NCBI RefSeq assembly: GCF_030818895.1 | Contig: NZ_JAUTBA010000001.1 | Location: 1,240,001 to 1,304,000, forward strand | DNA from: Sphingobacterium zeae | GTDB lineage: Bacteria > Bacteroidota > Bacteroidia > Sphingobacteriales > Sphingobacteriaceae | DNA: 64,000 nucleotides | Direction of reading: 5' to 3' | Shown: in pieces, positions 1 to 12,273 of the stretch | Position numbering within the stretch: position 1 is the first letter of the stretch | How the letters are laid out: each line of letters opens with the position of its first letter | Translations under genes and position numbers: made by a program | The notes under the pieces: model-generated | What the model was told of the DNA's origin: nothing | Database searches by the model: none | What the model saw: only the letters and a program-made list of their open reading frames with translations

Positions 1-1
1 T

Positions 2-571
<570 letters not shown>

Positions 572-582
572 AATCTAATCGT

Positions 583-1704
583 ATGATTCAGATTATACCC
601 GTTGAAACGAAGAAACAAAGACGGCTGTTTATAGATTTCCCTCATAGTCTCTATGAGGGAAATCCTAATTATGTACCGGCCTTATTTCTTGAACAAAACG
701 ATTTGCTTTCCCCTGACAAGCATCCTTTTTATAAACATTCTCAAGCACAACCTTTTCTAGCTTATCGTAACGATAAAATTGTTGGCCGCATTTGTGCAAT
801 CTGGAATAACAACCATAACGCCTTTAATCATGTGAATGAGGGGCAATGGGGATTTTTCGATTGTATAGATGATCAGGAGGTCGCAAATGCATTGTTTGAA
901 ACAGCAGAAAAATGGGTTAAAGCAAAAGGTGGTGATACGATTGTGGGGCCGATTAACTTATCGACCAATGACACTGTAGGTTTATTGGTTGAAGGCTTTG
1001 ATATGCCACCGGTAGCTATGATGCCGTATAATTCACCCTATTACATCGATCTAATTACCAATTCAGGCTATGGTCATAAAGTAGACTTACGCGCTTATTT
1101 GGTGATGGAGAAATCTGCTGATAAGCGTTCTGTATTGCTTTTGGATAGGTTGGAGGAGCGTCTGAAAAGATCTGGGATCACCTTGCGTCAGTTCAATGTG
1201 AAAGATTTTAAAAATGAGGCGGCGAGAGTTCGTGATATTTACAATAGAGCATGGGATAAAAATTCGGGATTTGTTCCCATGACTGAAGACGAGTTTAATT
1301 ATACAGCCAAGGATCTAAAAATGATCCTCGATCCTCGGTTTGCTATCGTAGCTGAGAAAGACGGTGAGCTTGTTGGTTTTGGTCTGGGCATACCGGATAT
1401 TAACCAGATCCTGATCAAGGTGAAGCGGGGACGTTTACTTCCTACGGGCATTTTTAAATTGTTATTTGGAAGGAAAAAAATAAATTTGCTTCGCGTACTC
1501 ATGTTAGGGGTGCTGGAAGACTACCGTAAACTAGGTATTGAGGCATGTTTGTATGGTCGAATTATAAAAGAATCTAAAGATTCCAATATTAAAGGGGCCG
1601 AATGTTCATGGATGTTGGAGCACAATTATATGATGAACCACGCTATTGAGCAAATGAATGGAGAATTGTACAAACGTTATCGTTTGTATCAAAAATCATT
1701 ATGA
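583..1704 (+). CDS. GNAT-like acyltransferase, candidate bacterial ceramide synthase
   Basis: A 373-residue protein with no signal peptide or membrane segment. The C-terminal half reads as a GNAT acyltransferase fold (an arginine-glycine-containing region near residues 265-330, then a C-terminal segment with MLEHNY). It begins with MIQIIPVETKKQRRLFIDF and a conserved block on nested Asn/Pro residues near 20-40. Known biology: bacterial ceramide synthases (bCerS) are GNAT-superfamily proteins of about this size that N-acylate the long-chain base. Here the gene lies between spt and an epimerase-like reductase, which is the expected partner set. The assignment as ceramide synthase is therefore by context plus fold, not by a diagnostic motif. 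Its stop overlaps the start of the next gene in an ATGA, which indicates translational coupling. Confidence 0.65.
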   Translation: MIQIIPVETKKQRRLFIDFPHSLYEGNPNYVPALFLEQNDLLSPDKHPFYKHSQAQPFLAYRNDKIVGRICAIWNNNHNAFNHVNEGQWGFFDCIDDQEVANALFETAEKWVKAKGGDTIVGPINLSTNDTVGLLVEGFDMPPVAMMPYNSPYYIDLITNSGYGHKVDLRAYLVMEKSADKRSVLLLDRLEERLKRSGITLRQFNVKDFKNEAARVRDIYNRAWDKNSGFVPMTEDEFNYTAKDLKMILDPRFAIVAEKDGELVGFGLGIPDINQILIKVKRGRLLPTGIFKLLFGRKKINLLRVLMLGVLEDYRKLGIEACLYGRIIKESKDSNIKGAECSWMLEHNYMMNHAIEQMNGELYKRYRLYQKSL

Positions 1705-2693
1705 TAGAAAAAATATTAATCACCGGAGCGAGTGGTTTTGTAGGCTATCATTTGACAAGAGCAGCGAAGGCGGCAGGGATGGAAGTTCATGCTGCGGTGA
1801 GAAAGTCAAGTGATGTTTCAGAAATTCGCTCCGTTGTAGATAAATTTGTTTATCCGGATTTCTCTGATGAAGGATCTATCAGAGAATTGTTGGAAGCAGA
1901 AAACTATACCTTTGTAGTTCATGCTGCTGCAATGACCCGCGCCAAACGTGAAGAAGATCTTGAAAAGGTCAATGTTGGGTATACAAAAAATTTGGCATCG
2001 GCTTGTTTTTCATTAAAAAATCGCATTAAAAGATTTGTTTTTGTTAGTAGTTTGGCCGCTATTGGTCCCGTTCGCTATGATGCAATGCTAATCGATGAAA
2101 ATAATCCCTATCATCCAGTTACAGCATATGGACGAAGTAAGCAGAAAGCGGAACTCGTATTGAATGACTTTAAAGATCATCCAATTACAATTTTGCGGCC
2201 TACTGCAGTATATGGCCCCCGTGAAAAGGATATTTTTATTCTTTTTAAAACCATGAATGGAGGTATGGATGCCTATGTTGGCCGCTCGCCTCAGAAGCTT
2301 AGCTTCATTTATGTTGCCGACTTGATACAGGCCATTATTCATGCCTGCCGTTTTGACCAGGGAGGGAAACAGGTGTATAACCTTAGTGACGGACAGGTAT
2401 ATAGCCGCTATGAGATGGCGAAAATTTTTAAAGAGTTTAGCCAAAAGAGAATGTTTCGTATGCATATTCCTTTAGGGCTTGTGAAAACGATAGCCGTTCT
2501 TTTTGAGCTTCTGTATAGGAAATCTAAAGCAATACCGGTATTATATCCGGAAAGGCTAAATGAACTTACAGCGGAAAATTGGGGCTGTGATATCTCTGCT
2601 GCCCAACGTTACATACAATACCAACCTAAATATGATTTGAAGAAAGGCTTAATGGAGGCATTGGCTTGGTATAAAGAAAATAAATGGCTATAA
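1701..2693 (+). CDS. NAD-dependent epimerase/dehydratase-like reductase, candidate ceramide reductase (CerR)
   Basis: A 330-residue extended short-chain dehydrogenase. The Rossmann motif GASGFVG is at residues 8-14. The catalytic Ser is in the FVSSLAA segment and the YxxxK pair is in YGRSKQK. The C-terminal third is the variable substrate domain typical of extended SDRs. In bacterial ceramide synthesis a reductase of this family (CerR) reduces the 3-keto group after N-acylation. Its place directly after spt and the acyltransferase, with a 4-base ATGA overlap, supports that role. Without the context it could equally be annotated as a sugar-nucleotide epimerase or 3-beta-HSD-like protein. The next gene starts 9 bases downstream. 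Confidence 0.7.
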   Translation: MIEKILITGASGFVGYHLTRAAKAAGMEVHAAVRKSSDVSEIRSVVDKFVYPDFSDEGSIRELLEAENYTFVVHAAAMTRAKREEDLEKVNVGYTKNLASACFSLKNRIKRFVFVSSLAAIGPVRYDAMLIDENNPYHPVTAYGRSKQKAELVLNDFKDHPITILRPTAVYGPREKDIFILFKTMNGGMDAYVGRSPQKLSFIYVADLIQAIIHACRFDQGGKQVYNLSDGQVYSRYEMAKIFKEFSQKRMFRMHIPLGLVKTIAVLFELLYRKSKAIPVLYPERLNELTAENWGCDISAAQRYIQYQPKYDLKKGLMEALAWYKENKWL

Positions 2694-2702
2694 TAGCAGA
2701 TA

Positions 2703-3395
2703 ATGAGTGAGTTAAAAATAAATAAAAAGCTTTTTCAGGATAGAAAGCGAACAAATATCTTAAGTGAACCCGAACAAAAGCTTATTTCGTATCTCGTTCC
2801 CCGAATCCCAAATTGGATTACTTCTGATGGACTTACAGCAATCGGATTTCTAGGTTCGTTAATGATATTGGGGAGTTTTATACTGGCCGAATACGTTGAT
2901 ATCCGTTATTTACTTTTAGGAATTCCTGGTTTTTTTGTGCAGTGGTTTGGTGATTCATTGGATGGACGGATCGCATTTTATCGAAATAAATCCCGCCGCT
3001 GGTACGGTTTTGCGTTGGATATTGTAATGGATTGGATCAGTACGGTTTTTATTGGACTGGGATATGTGCTTTACACTGTAGGAGATTACAAGTACCTGGG
3101 GTTTTCATTGGTTGCATTATACGGTTGGGCAATGATTATTTCTCAGCTTAGGTATAGAATTACGGATAAGTATACAATAGACGCTGGAATTTTGGGGCCC
3201 ACTGAAATTCGAGTGATTATTTCATTAGTGATGCTCTTCGAAGTCTTAATGCCTGGATCCATTAATTGGTGCGTACTTGTAATTTGTATTGCACTATTTA
3301 TAATTAATGCGAATGATACGCGCCTACTTCTCAAATTGGGAGATGAAAAAGATAAAGAGGATAAATTGAAGAAACAGCAGGAGGGGGATATTTAA
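2703..3395 (+). CDS. CDP-alcohol phosphatidyltransferase-family membrane protein
   Basis: A 230-residue polytopic membrane protein with several hydrophobic helices between residues 40 and 205. The N-terminal RIPNWITSDGLT resembles the entry segment of CDP-alcohol phosphatidyltransferases. The metal/CDP motif runs from Asp84 to Asp110: D84, D87, G88, A91, G102, D106 and D110 are all present. Two points deviate from the usual DGxxARx8GxxxDxxxD: the Arg after Ala91 is Phe92, and the next gap is nine residues, not eight. The family transfers a phosphoalcohol from a CDP-linked donor at the membrane. In this operon a role in adding a phospho-headgroup to ceramide or making phosphatidylinositol is plausible but inferred. 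The C-terminus is a short charged Lys/Glu tail. The next gene follows after two bases. Confidence 0.8.
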   Translation: MSELKINKKLFQDRKRTNILSEPEQKLISYLVPRIPNWITSDGLTAIGFLGSLMILGSFILAEYVDIRYLLLGIPGFFVQWFGDSLDGRIAFYRNKSRRWYGFALDIVMDWISTVFIGLGYVLYTVGDYKYLGFSLVALYGWAMIISQLRYRITDKYTIDAGILGPTEIRVIISLVMLFEVLMPGSINWCVLVICIALFIINANDTRLLLKLGDEKDKEDKLKKQQEGDI

Positions 3396-3397
3396 CG

Positions 3398-3796
3398 ATG
3401 TCTTCCAAGTTTATTACTTTTTTAAAAGCCCAGCTTTCCGCCTTTTTAGGCGGATTGTTTGATTTTGGGGTATACTCAGCTTGTTATAAGTTACTTCATA
3501 TCAGCGCTCCTTTTTCTAATGCTATTAGCGGTAGCCTTGGAGCTATTATTAATTTTCTGATCAATCGCTACTGGTCGTTTGGAAGCACACAAAAGTCTGT
3601 AGGAAGCCAACTATGGAAATTTGTAATTGTTGTTTGTGGTAGCATTGCACTGAAGTCTACAGGTATTCATTTTTTAGTGGATGTATATCATATAAATTTC
3701 CTTTTCTCAAAACTTGTTGTAGAGTTGCTCGTTTCTTTGGGTTTCAACTATACACTTCAACGTTTTTGGGTTTTTAAAACGGATGAAAAGCACTAA
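3398..3796 (+). CDS. GtrA-family membrane protein
   Basis: A 132-residue protein with four predicted membrane helices. It carries the GtrA pattern: GGLFDFGVY in helix 1, an NFLINRYWSF segment after helix 2, and a near-repeat NYTLQRFWVF at the C-terminus. GtrA proteins are thought to help move polyprenyl- or lipid-linked sugars across the inner membrane or to aid glycosyl transfer. It is the last gene of the spt operon, starting two bases after the CDP-alcohol transferase stop. A role in flipping or decorating a sphingolipid intermediate would fit the context but is not shown by the sequence. No simple intrinsic terminator directly follows it. Confidence 0.8.
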   Translation: MSSKFITFLKAQLSAFLGGLFDFGVYSACYKLLHISAPFSNAISGSLGAIINFLINRYWSFGSTQKSVGSQLWKFVIVVCGSIALKSTGIHFLVDVYHINFLFSKLVVELLVSLGFNYTLQRFWVFKTDEKH

Positions 3797-4073
3797 TTTA
3801 TTTCTTTATTTCCTAATTCAGCAGTTCTAGCTCGTTTTCATCTTTTTTCTATTTCTATTATTTTTTCGATCGCTGATAAGCGAGCGGCGTAGCTGCGATT
3901 TATATTTGCTGGCTTTCTGAATGATCCTATTGTGGGAGCAGTCTCACTCTGCGAGATGGCGGTGGCATTATTGCGCTTATCCCGTTATAGTGTGGGGTTT
4001 ATATCGAAGCAACATAATTGGTACCTTCTTGCCCCTTATTTTAGAATTTGCTTACCTATAGCTTAGTCTTAAG

Positions 4074-4110
4074 TTAGGTTTAGTATAGGTTGTACCTATA
4101 CTAAACCTAA
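4074..4110. repeat. Long perfect inverted repeat (17-bp stem, 3-base loop)
   Basis: Bases 4074-4090 are exactly complementary to 4094-4110 with TGT as the loop. The stem is mostly A/T with GG/CC pairs. There is no T-run after it on the plus strand, so it is not a standard intrinsic terminator. It could still end the spt operon or protect the 3' end of its mRNA. It runs straight into the tandem repeat at 4116. Confidence 0.85.
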
Positions 4111-4115
4111 ACTAA

Positions 4116-4148
4116 CCCTAACTAAACCCTAACTAAACCCTAAACTAA
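4116..4148. repeat. 11-bp tandem repeat, three copies
   Basis: The unit CCCTAACTAAA occurs exactly at 4116-4126 and 4127-4137. A third copy at 4138-4148 has the last bases permuted (CCCTAAACTAA). Related CCTAAAC words also occur inside the preceding hairpin, so hairpin and repeat may share an origin. The likeness to telomeric CCCTAAA is compositional only. Confidence 0.85.
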
Positions 4149-4470
4149 CCTATAACATGATAGCGTCTTTGATGCCTTCGATCGGCCTTCCTATACTACG
4201 CATTCGGCAGGCCTTTTAACACGGCTGTGTCTACTTGATAAAACCCGGGCAAGAAACCTTGCTATAATCCCCGGCGGCGTGCCTTCCACAGACTTGGGCC
4301 TCCCGGGCCATTCCGCCAGAGCGCAGCTGCCGTTCGCCAGTTACCCGCCCGGAGCTCCGTTTATCTGCCATCCGTCCCTGCAATATCGCTCCGGGAGACC
4401 CCATTCGAAAAAGAATCTCCCATCCTTCCAGGCAGTTAAGGACAAAATGAAATAAATAAGAACAAAATGC

Positions 4471-4502
4471 TTGGAAGTTTGTTTGTAAACTTCCTATCTT
4501 TG
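4471..4502 (+). promoter_or_regulatory. rrn promoter P1 (Bacteroidota type)
   Basis: The -7 box TATCTTTG lies at 4495-4502. A TTGG element lies at 4471-4474, 21 bases upstream counting from the TTG. This matches the Bacteroidota TTTG/TAnnTTTG promoter form. The TTGGAAGTT word is repeated in the second promoter at 4656, suggesting tandem copies. It lies about 440 bases upstream of the 16S gene. Confidence 0.7.
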
Positions 4503-4655
4503 CACCACTCCGCAAGGGAGGGACGGTTACCACGAAAGAGGGAGCCAATGAAAAAAGAAGGGTTTAAGTGAGTTTGGCAGGATCTAGAATCCCGCTGGGT
4601 TTATTTTAAACGCAGAAATCGGAAAAAGAGAAAAGAAAAAAAACTTCAAAAAGTT

Positions 4656-4686
4656 TTTGGAAGTTCAGAAAAGATTTCTACCTTTG
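4656..4686 (+). promoter_or_regulatory. rrn promoter P2 (Bacteroidota type)
   Basis: TTTG at 4656-4659 and TACCTTTG at 4679-4686 are spaced by 19 bases, a consensus Bacteroidota sigma-A promoter. It is the nearer of two rrn promoters and should start transcription about 250 bases before the 16S gene. The sequence upstream of it is A-rich, like an UP-type element. Confidence 0.8.
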
Positions 4687-4778
4687 CAGTCCCAACGGAA
4701 ACGGAGGGAAAACAAAAAAGATAAAGAGGGGCGCAATGCCCATCGGAATAAAGCGGATACGGAAGTTGAAGCGACAAA

Positions 4779-4789
4779 GTTCTTTAAGA
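4779..4789 (+). promoter_or_regulatory. boxA-like antitermination element in the 16S leader
   Basis: GTTCTTTAAGA in the leader resembles boxA (consensus close to GCTCTTTAACA). A second copy lies in the 16S-23S spacer before the 23S gene (6805). Position and similarity suggest NusB/NusE binding for rRNA antitermination. This is inferred from the motif. Confidence 0.5.
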
Positions 4790-4938
4790 AAACACAATCA
4801 TGTAAGCGTGACGAGTAGACAGACGAAAGTCGAAAGTCATGAACAAATTCAAGTAATTGTTCCATTCGATCCAAGATCAGAGATATAAAAAAAGAATTCT
4901 GATTATTTATAAATAGTTGGAATCAAAAACTTCATTTT

Positions 4939-6469
<1,531 letters not shown>

Positions 6470-6592
6470 AGAGTATCGCGGATCGGTACTCGTCACGTTA
6501 CATATGATTGCAAAAGAAGAAAAAAACATCAGAAGAAAGTGCCCGCCCCTAAGGGAGCAGGACCGAGAGAGATAGATGAACAGGAAATAGCT

Positions 6593-6666
6593 AGTCCCGT
6601 AGCTCAGTTGGTTAGAGCACTACACTGATAATGTAGGGGTCAGCAGTTCAAATCTGCTCGGGACTA
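6593..6666 (+). tRNA. tRNA-Ile (GAT)
   Basis: A 74-base cloverleaf. The acceptor stem pairs AGTCCCG (6593-6599) with CGGGACT (6659-6665), discriminator A6666. The anticodon stem CTACA/TGTAG holds the loop CTGATAA with anticodon GAT. The T-loop TTCAAAT is present. CCA is not encoded. It lies in the 16S-23S spacer, as is usual. Confidence 0.95.
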
Positions 6667-6677
6667 CGAAAAGTTAA

Positions 6678-6751
6678 GGGGAATTAGCTCAGCTGGCTAG
6701 AGCACCTGCCTTGCACGCAGGGGGTCAACGGTTCGAATCCGTTATTCTCCA
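6678..6751 (+). tRNA. tRNA-Ala (TGC)
   Basis: A 74-base cloverleaf with acceptor GGGGAAT (6678-6684) paired to ATTCTCC (6744-6750), including one G-T pair, discriminator A6751. The anticodon stem CCTGC/GCAGG holds loop CTTGCAC with anticodon TGC. CCA is not encoded. It lies 11 bases after tRNA-Ile in the rrn spacer. Confidence 0.95.
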
Positions 6752-6804
6752 CATCTCCGGTAGGAACATCGACAGATGCTCCGAAGAAACAAACCGGAAA
6801 AAGA

Positions 6805-6820
6805 GTTCTTTGACATATTG
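6805..6820 (+). promoter_or_regulatory. boxA-like element in the 16S-23S spacer
   Basis: GTTCTTTGACATATTG lies about 160 bases before the 23S gene and resembles the 16S leader copy at 4779. The GTTCTTTGACA word is common in Bacteroidota rrn spacers. A role in rRNA antitermination is inferred. Confidence 0.5.
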
Positions 6821-6982
6821 AAAGAGAAAAAAAATTACAAGAGAAGACAACAGTATAGAGACAATACGTGTATGTGTTCGATGTAGAGAGGAGACCCTCG
6901 GTCCAGGCCGAACGAATCTTTACGTAGCATACGTGTATATATATCAAAAGCAGCCGCATAGTAGCAAAAGGCTATGCCGGTG

Positions 6983-9866
<2,884 letters not shown>

Positions 9867-10002
9867 AGACAGACACTGTTGTCTTCCTCTTTAATTTTTA
9901 GAAACGAAAAGAATAACAAAACAGAAACGTAACTCTTTCAGTATATATGTCATTTGGCATGGATCACATGATATGGATATCATATATCAGCCAATAAAGA
10001 TT

Positions 10003-10114
10003 TTTAGGTGCCTATATCGGCGGTGTCTACCTCTTCCCATTCCGAACAGAGCAGTCAAGCCCGCCAGAGCCGATGGTATTGCCGTAACAGGTGGGAGAGT
10101 AGGTCGGTGCCTTT
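10003..10114 (+). rRNA. rrf: 5S ribosomal RNA
   Basis: About 112 bases. The terminal helix pairs AGGTGCC (10006-10012) with GGTGCCT (10106-10112) using two G-T pairs. The conserved CCGAACAGAG loop and the GTGGGAGAGTAGGTCG 3' domain are present. It follows the 23S gene by about 140 bases and closes the rrn operon. Confidence 0.93.
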
Positions 10115-10123
10115 TTTTACACG

Positions 10124-10161
10124 GAAGCCCTTGCTGGAAACAGTCAAGGGCTTCTTTCGTT
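10124..10161 (+). terminator. rrn operon terminator
   Basis: A 10-bp perfect stem (10124-10133 with 10145-10154) continues into a 3-bp inner stem closed by a GAAA tetraloop (10137-10140), with one bulged T. A T-rich tail follows on the plus strand. Confidence 0.85.
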
Positions 10162-10644
10162 TGGATGCTGCCCCCGACCGTCGGTGAGGCCGGTCCAGCG
10201 GAGGGTAATCCATCTGCCATGTACCTTTCCCATCCTTACCTGATTCGGGACCAGTGAAGATCCACTTTCTATATTCTATTGTCATTGCTATTTCCAGTAG
10301 TGGGTAGCTGGTTGAATGCATTGTATTACCAAACCCTATATTATTTTTATACACGCTTTAGCCTAAAGAAGATCGAAATATTGACTTCAGCCGATAAAGA
10401 TAATTTTAGGCGGTATTTGTCATTTTAAAAATGTGAACAGTTTTCATGCTCTATTAACGTGTGCCTACTTCCTATGACGATTCGCCGATGCTAGCAAGTA
10501 GGGGAAATTTCTCGGGTTTGAAGGAACGGGTGAATAATAGTTGATATAAGTTATCTTGGGAAGGTTTTCGGGACGCGCGGATCAGTTTAACATTCGATCC
10601 TAAGAAAGTAATGGTGACATATGATTTTAATTGAGTAACTTTGC
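10162..10644. other. Gene-free region after the rrn operon
   Basis: About 480 bases. The first 100 are GC-rich like the block before the operon; the rest is AT-rich. The open frames here are short and have no recognisable domain. Near its end a TAACTTTG box (10636-10643) precedes the next gene. I see no RNA gene or repeat here. Confidence 0.6.
10636..10643 (+). promoter_or_regulatory. TAnnTTTG promoter box directly before the YhcC-like gene
   Basis: TAACTTTG ends one base before the first ATG (10645) and seven bases before the second (10651). Since Bacteroidota transcripts start a few bases after this box, the mRNA probably begins at or near the second ATG and lacks a leader. No clear -33 TTTG is seen. 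Confidence 0.5.
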
Positions 10645-11592
10645 ATGGCAATGGGTACATTATTGGATAACGGAATTAAACCGTATAATCATTACGGGGC
10701 TTATTTAAAGCAAAAGTATAACGGACAACGAGTGTTTAAAGTGATTGTGGATGGTAATTTTACCTGTCCTAATCGCGATGGCAGTAAGGGCTACGGCGGT
10801 TGTACGTACTGTAATGTTGATTCTTTTACGCCGGATACAGCGCGCAAAATTCCATCGATACGGGAACAAGTGGAATCGGGAATCGCAAGAGCGCGCAATA
10901 GCTATGGTGCGGAAAAGTTTATTATCTATTTCCAGCCGAACACGAATACGTATGCGCCGACTCATTTACTAAAAATGATGTATGATGAGGCACTAAGCAT
11001 TGATCCTGAAAATACCTTAGGTCTTTCCGTGGGAACACGTCCTGATTGTTTGGATTTTGAAAAGATCGCATTATTGGAGTCTTATACGGATCGCTATGAT
11101 GTAGATTTGGAAATGGGCATGGAATCTATCTACAACGATACATTGGAGAAAATTAATAGAGGCTGTTCGCATGATGAGTTTATTCAGGCAATGGATATGT
11201 TAAAGAATACACCTCTAGAGATTTGTGTACATACAATCTTTGGTTTTCCATGGGAATCTGAAGAGATGATGTTAAAGTATGCAGACGAGATTAACCGGTT
11301 TCCACAGATTAAATTTGTGAAATTGCACCATTTACATATTGTAGAGGGCTCCATTATGGGGGTAAAATATAAAAGGGAACCTTTCGAACTTTTCTCGATA
11401 GAAGGTTATACTGATTTCTTAGCCAAATTGATTCCAAGATTACGGCCTGATCTGATTATTCAACGTATTTTCGGGATTGCAGACAAAGAGTTGTTGATAG
11501 CACCAAATTGGGGCTTTCCGAAGTCACATATACAAACGGCAATAGATAAAGGCTTGGAGGCACGTCAAGTTGTGCAGGGAAGTCTCTTTTAG
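10645..11592 (+). CDS. YhcC-type radical SAM protein (TIGR01212 family)
   Basis: A 315-residue radical SAM enzyme. The cluster-binding cysteines have the family-specific spacing C41-x11-C53-x2-C56 inside a CPNRDG...GGCTYC block, not the classic CxxxCxxC. Further family marks are GTRPDCL and the ELGMES-like segment (here LEMGMES). Members of this family are conserved but their substrate is not settled; a tRNA or rRNA modification role has been discussed. The start may be Met3 (10651), since the promoter box ends at 10643. A convergent gene follows and the two share a bidirectional terminator at 11660-11703. Confidence 0.88.
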   Translation: MAMGTLLDNGIKPYNHYGAYLKQKYNGQRVFKVIVDGNFTCPNRDGSKGYGGCTYCNVDSFTPDTARKIPSIREQVESGIARARNSYGAEKFIIYFQPNTNTYAPTHLLKMMYDEALSIDPENTLGLSVGTRPDCLDFEKIALLESYTDRYDVDLEMGMESIYNDTLEKINRGCSHDEFIQAMDMLKNTPLEICVHTIFGFPWESEEMMLKYADEINRFPQIKFVKLHHLHIVEGSIMGVKYKREPFELFSIEGYTDFLAKLIPRLRPDLIIQRIFGIADKELLIAPNWGFPKSHIQTAIDKGLEARQVVQGSLF

Positions 11593-11659
11593 CGTCTATA
11601 TTCTTTTCTTTTAAAGTTTGCAACACGTGCATTGAAAAGATGGTTTGAACGTAAAATAA

Positions 11660-11703
11660 GATAAATAAATAAGGCTTCTCTAGAGAAGCCTTATTTATTT
11701 ATC
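11660..11703. terminator. Perfect 44-base palindromic bidirectional terminator
   Basis: Bases 11660-11703 are fully self-complementary (22 + 22). The core is GC-rich (AGGCTTCTC) and the flanks are A/T-rich, giving a T-run on either strand. It separates two convergent genes and should serve both. Confidence 0.85.
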
Positions 11704-11711
11704 TTTTCCAT

Positions 11712-12179
11712 TTAGCCCTCAACAATCGTTTTTAGATCTGCTGGAGAATAATTGATGGATTTTAAAGTTTTGTTATCAGCAGTTCTGAATACTAAAAACT
11801 TGCCATCAACTTCTTTGTAATAAGATTCTACACCCTTCAATTTATAGTGTTCTTGGGTAGCAATTGCTTCCGCTTCGTCTTTACATGCTTTACTCATGTT
11901 AGAACGTTGAACCTCATCAAAAAGGGCCGAGAATTTATCTTTTAAGCCAAATTCCAATACTGCGCCGGCAAGTACATATTGGATGTCACATAGTGCATCT
12001 GCAATCTCTACCAAATCTTTATCTTGTATAGCTTCTTCTAATTCTTTTAATTCTTCAGCAATCAACGATACCCTTAAAGCGCATCGTTGTTCAGATGGAA
12101 TAGTAGGCGTGTCGAGGATGGGATGTTGGAATGTTTTATGGAATTCCGCAACGGAAGAAAGTGTTTTCGGATCAGTCAT
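11712..12179 (-). CDS. MazG/PRA-PH-like nucleoside triphosphate pyrophosphohydrolase
   Basis: A 155-residue protein of the all-alpha NTP pyrophosphohydrolase superfamily. The metal site reads EELKE at residues 42-46 and ExxDxxxD at residues 58-65, the expected pair of acidic helices. The C-terminal 60 residues carry a small beta-rich tail (YKLKGVESYYKEVDGKFLVF). Such enzymes cleave (d)NTPs to NMP and pyrophosphate and are often housecleaning enzymes; the true substrate cannot be told from sequence. On the minus strand a TATATTTG box lies at 12206-12213, 26 bases upstream of the start. It stands alone between the terminator and a pseudouridine synthase gene transcribed the same way. Confidence 0.8.
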   Translation of the reverse strand: MTDPKTLSSVAEFHKTFQHPILDTPTIPSEQRCALRVSLIAEELKELEEAIQDKDLVEIADALCDIQYVLAGAVLEFGLKDKFSALFDEVQRSNMSKACKDEAEAIATQEHYKLKGVESYYKEVDGKFLVFRTADNKTLKSINYSPADLKTIVEG

Positions 12180-12220
12180 ATTCTTTGTTTTTTTATTTTA
12201 AAGAGCAAATATAAAAAAAT

Positions 12221-12248
12221 AAGGACGGTTAACTGAATGACCGTCCTT
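12221..12248 (-). terminator. Hairpin terminator after the pseudouridine synthase gene
   Basis: The 9-bp stem AAGGACGGT (12221-12229) / ACCGTCCTT (12240-12248) is flanked by A-run and T-run sequence. On the minus strand it is followed by a T-rich tail. It lies between two same-strand genes. Confidence 0.75.
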
Positions 12249-12273
12249 TATTTTTATTGATATCCTTGAGCGA

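Larger units (their letters stand above)
3797..4938. other. Gene-free region between the sphingolipid operon and the rrn operon
   Basis: About 1.1 kb without a gene I can support. It holds, in order: an AT-rich stretch after gtrA, a 17-bp perfect hairpin with a 3-base loop (4074-4110), an 11-bp tandem repeat (4116-4148), a visibly GC-rich block (about 4230-4435), two TAnnTTTG promoters (4471-4502 and 4656-4686) and the 16S leader with a boxA-like element (4779-4789). The open frame on the minus strand at 4231-4548 has no recognisable domain and runs into the rrn promoter, so it is not called. Confidence 0.7.

Noticed and set aside
4116..4148. Telomere-like CCCTAAA repeats as a linear replicon end
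   Set aside because: Only three copies, in the middle of a continuous chromosomal sequence with genes on both sides.
4231..4548. Minus-strand open frame of 105 residues upstream of the rrn operon
   Set aside because: It has no recognisable domain, its 5' end lies in the rrn promoter P1, and the open frame reflects the GC-rich composition.
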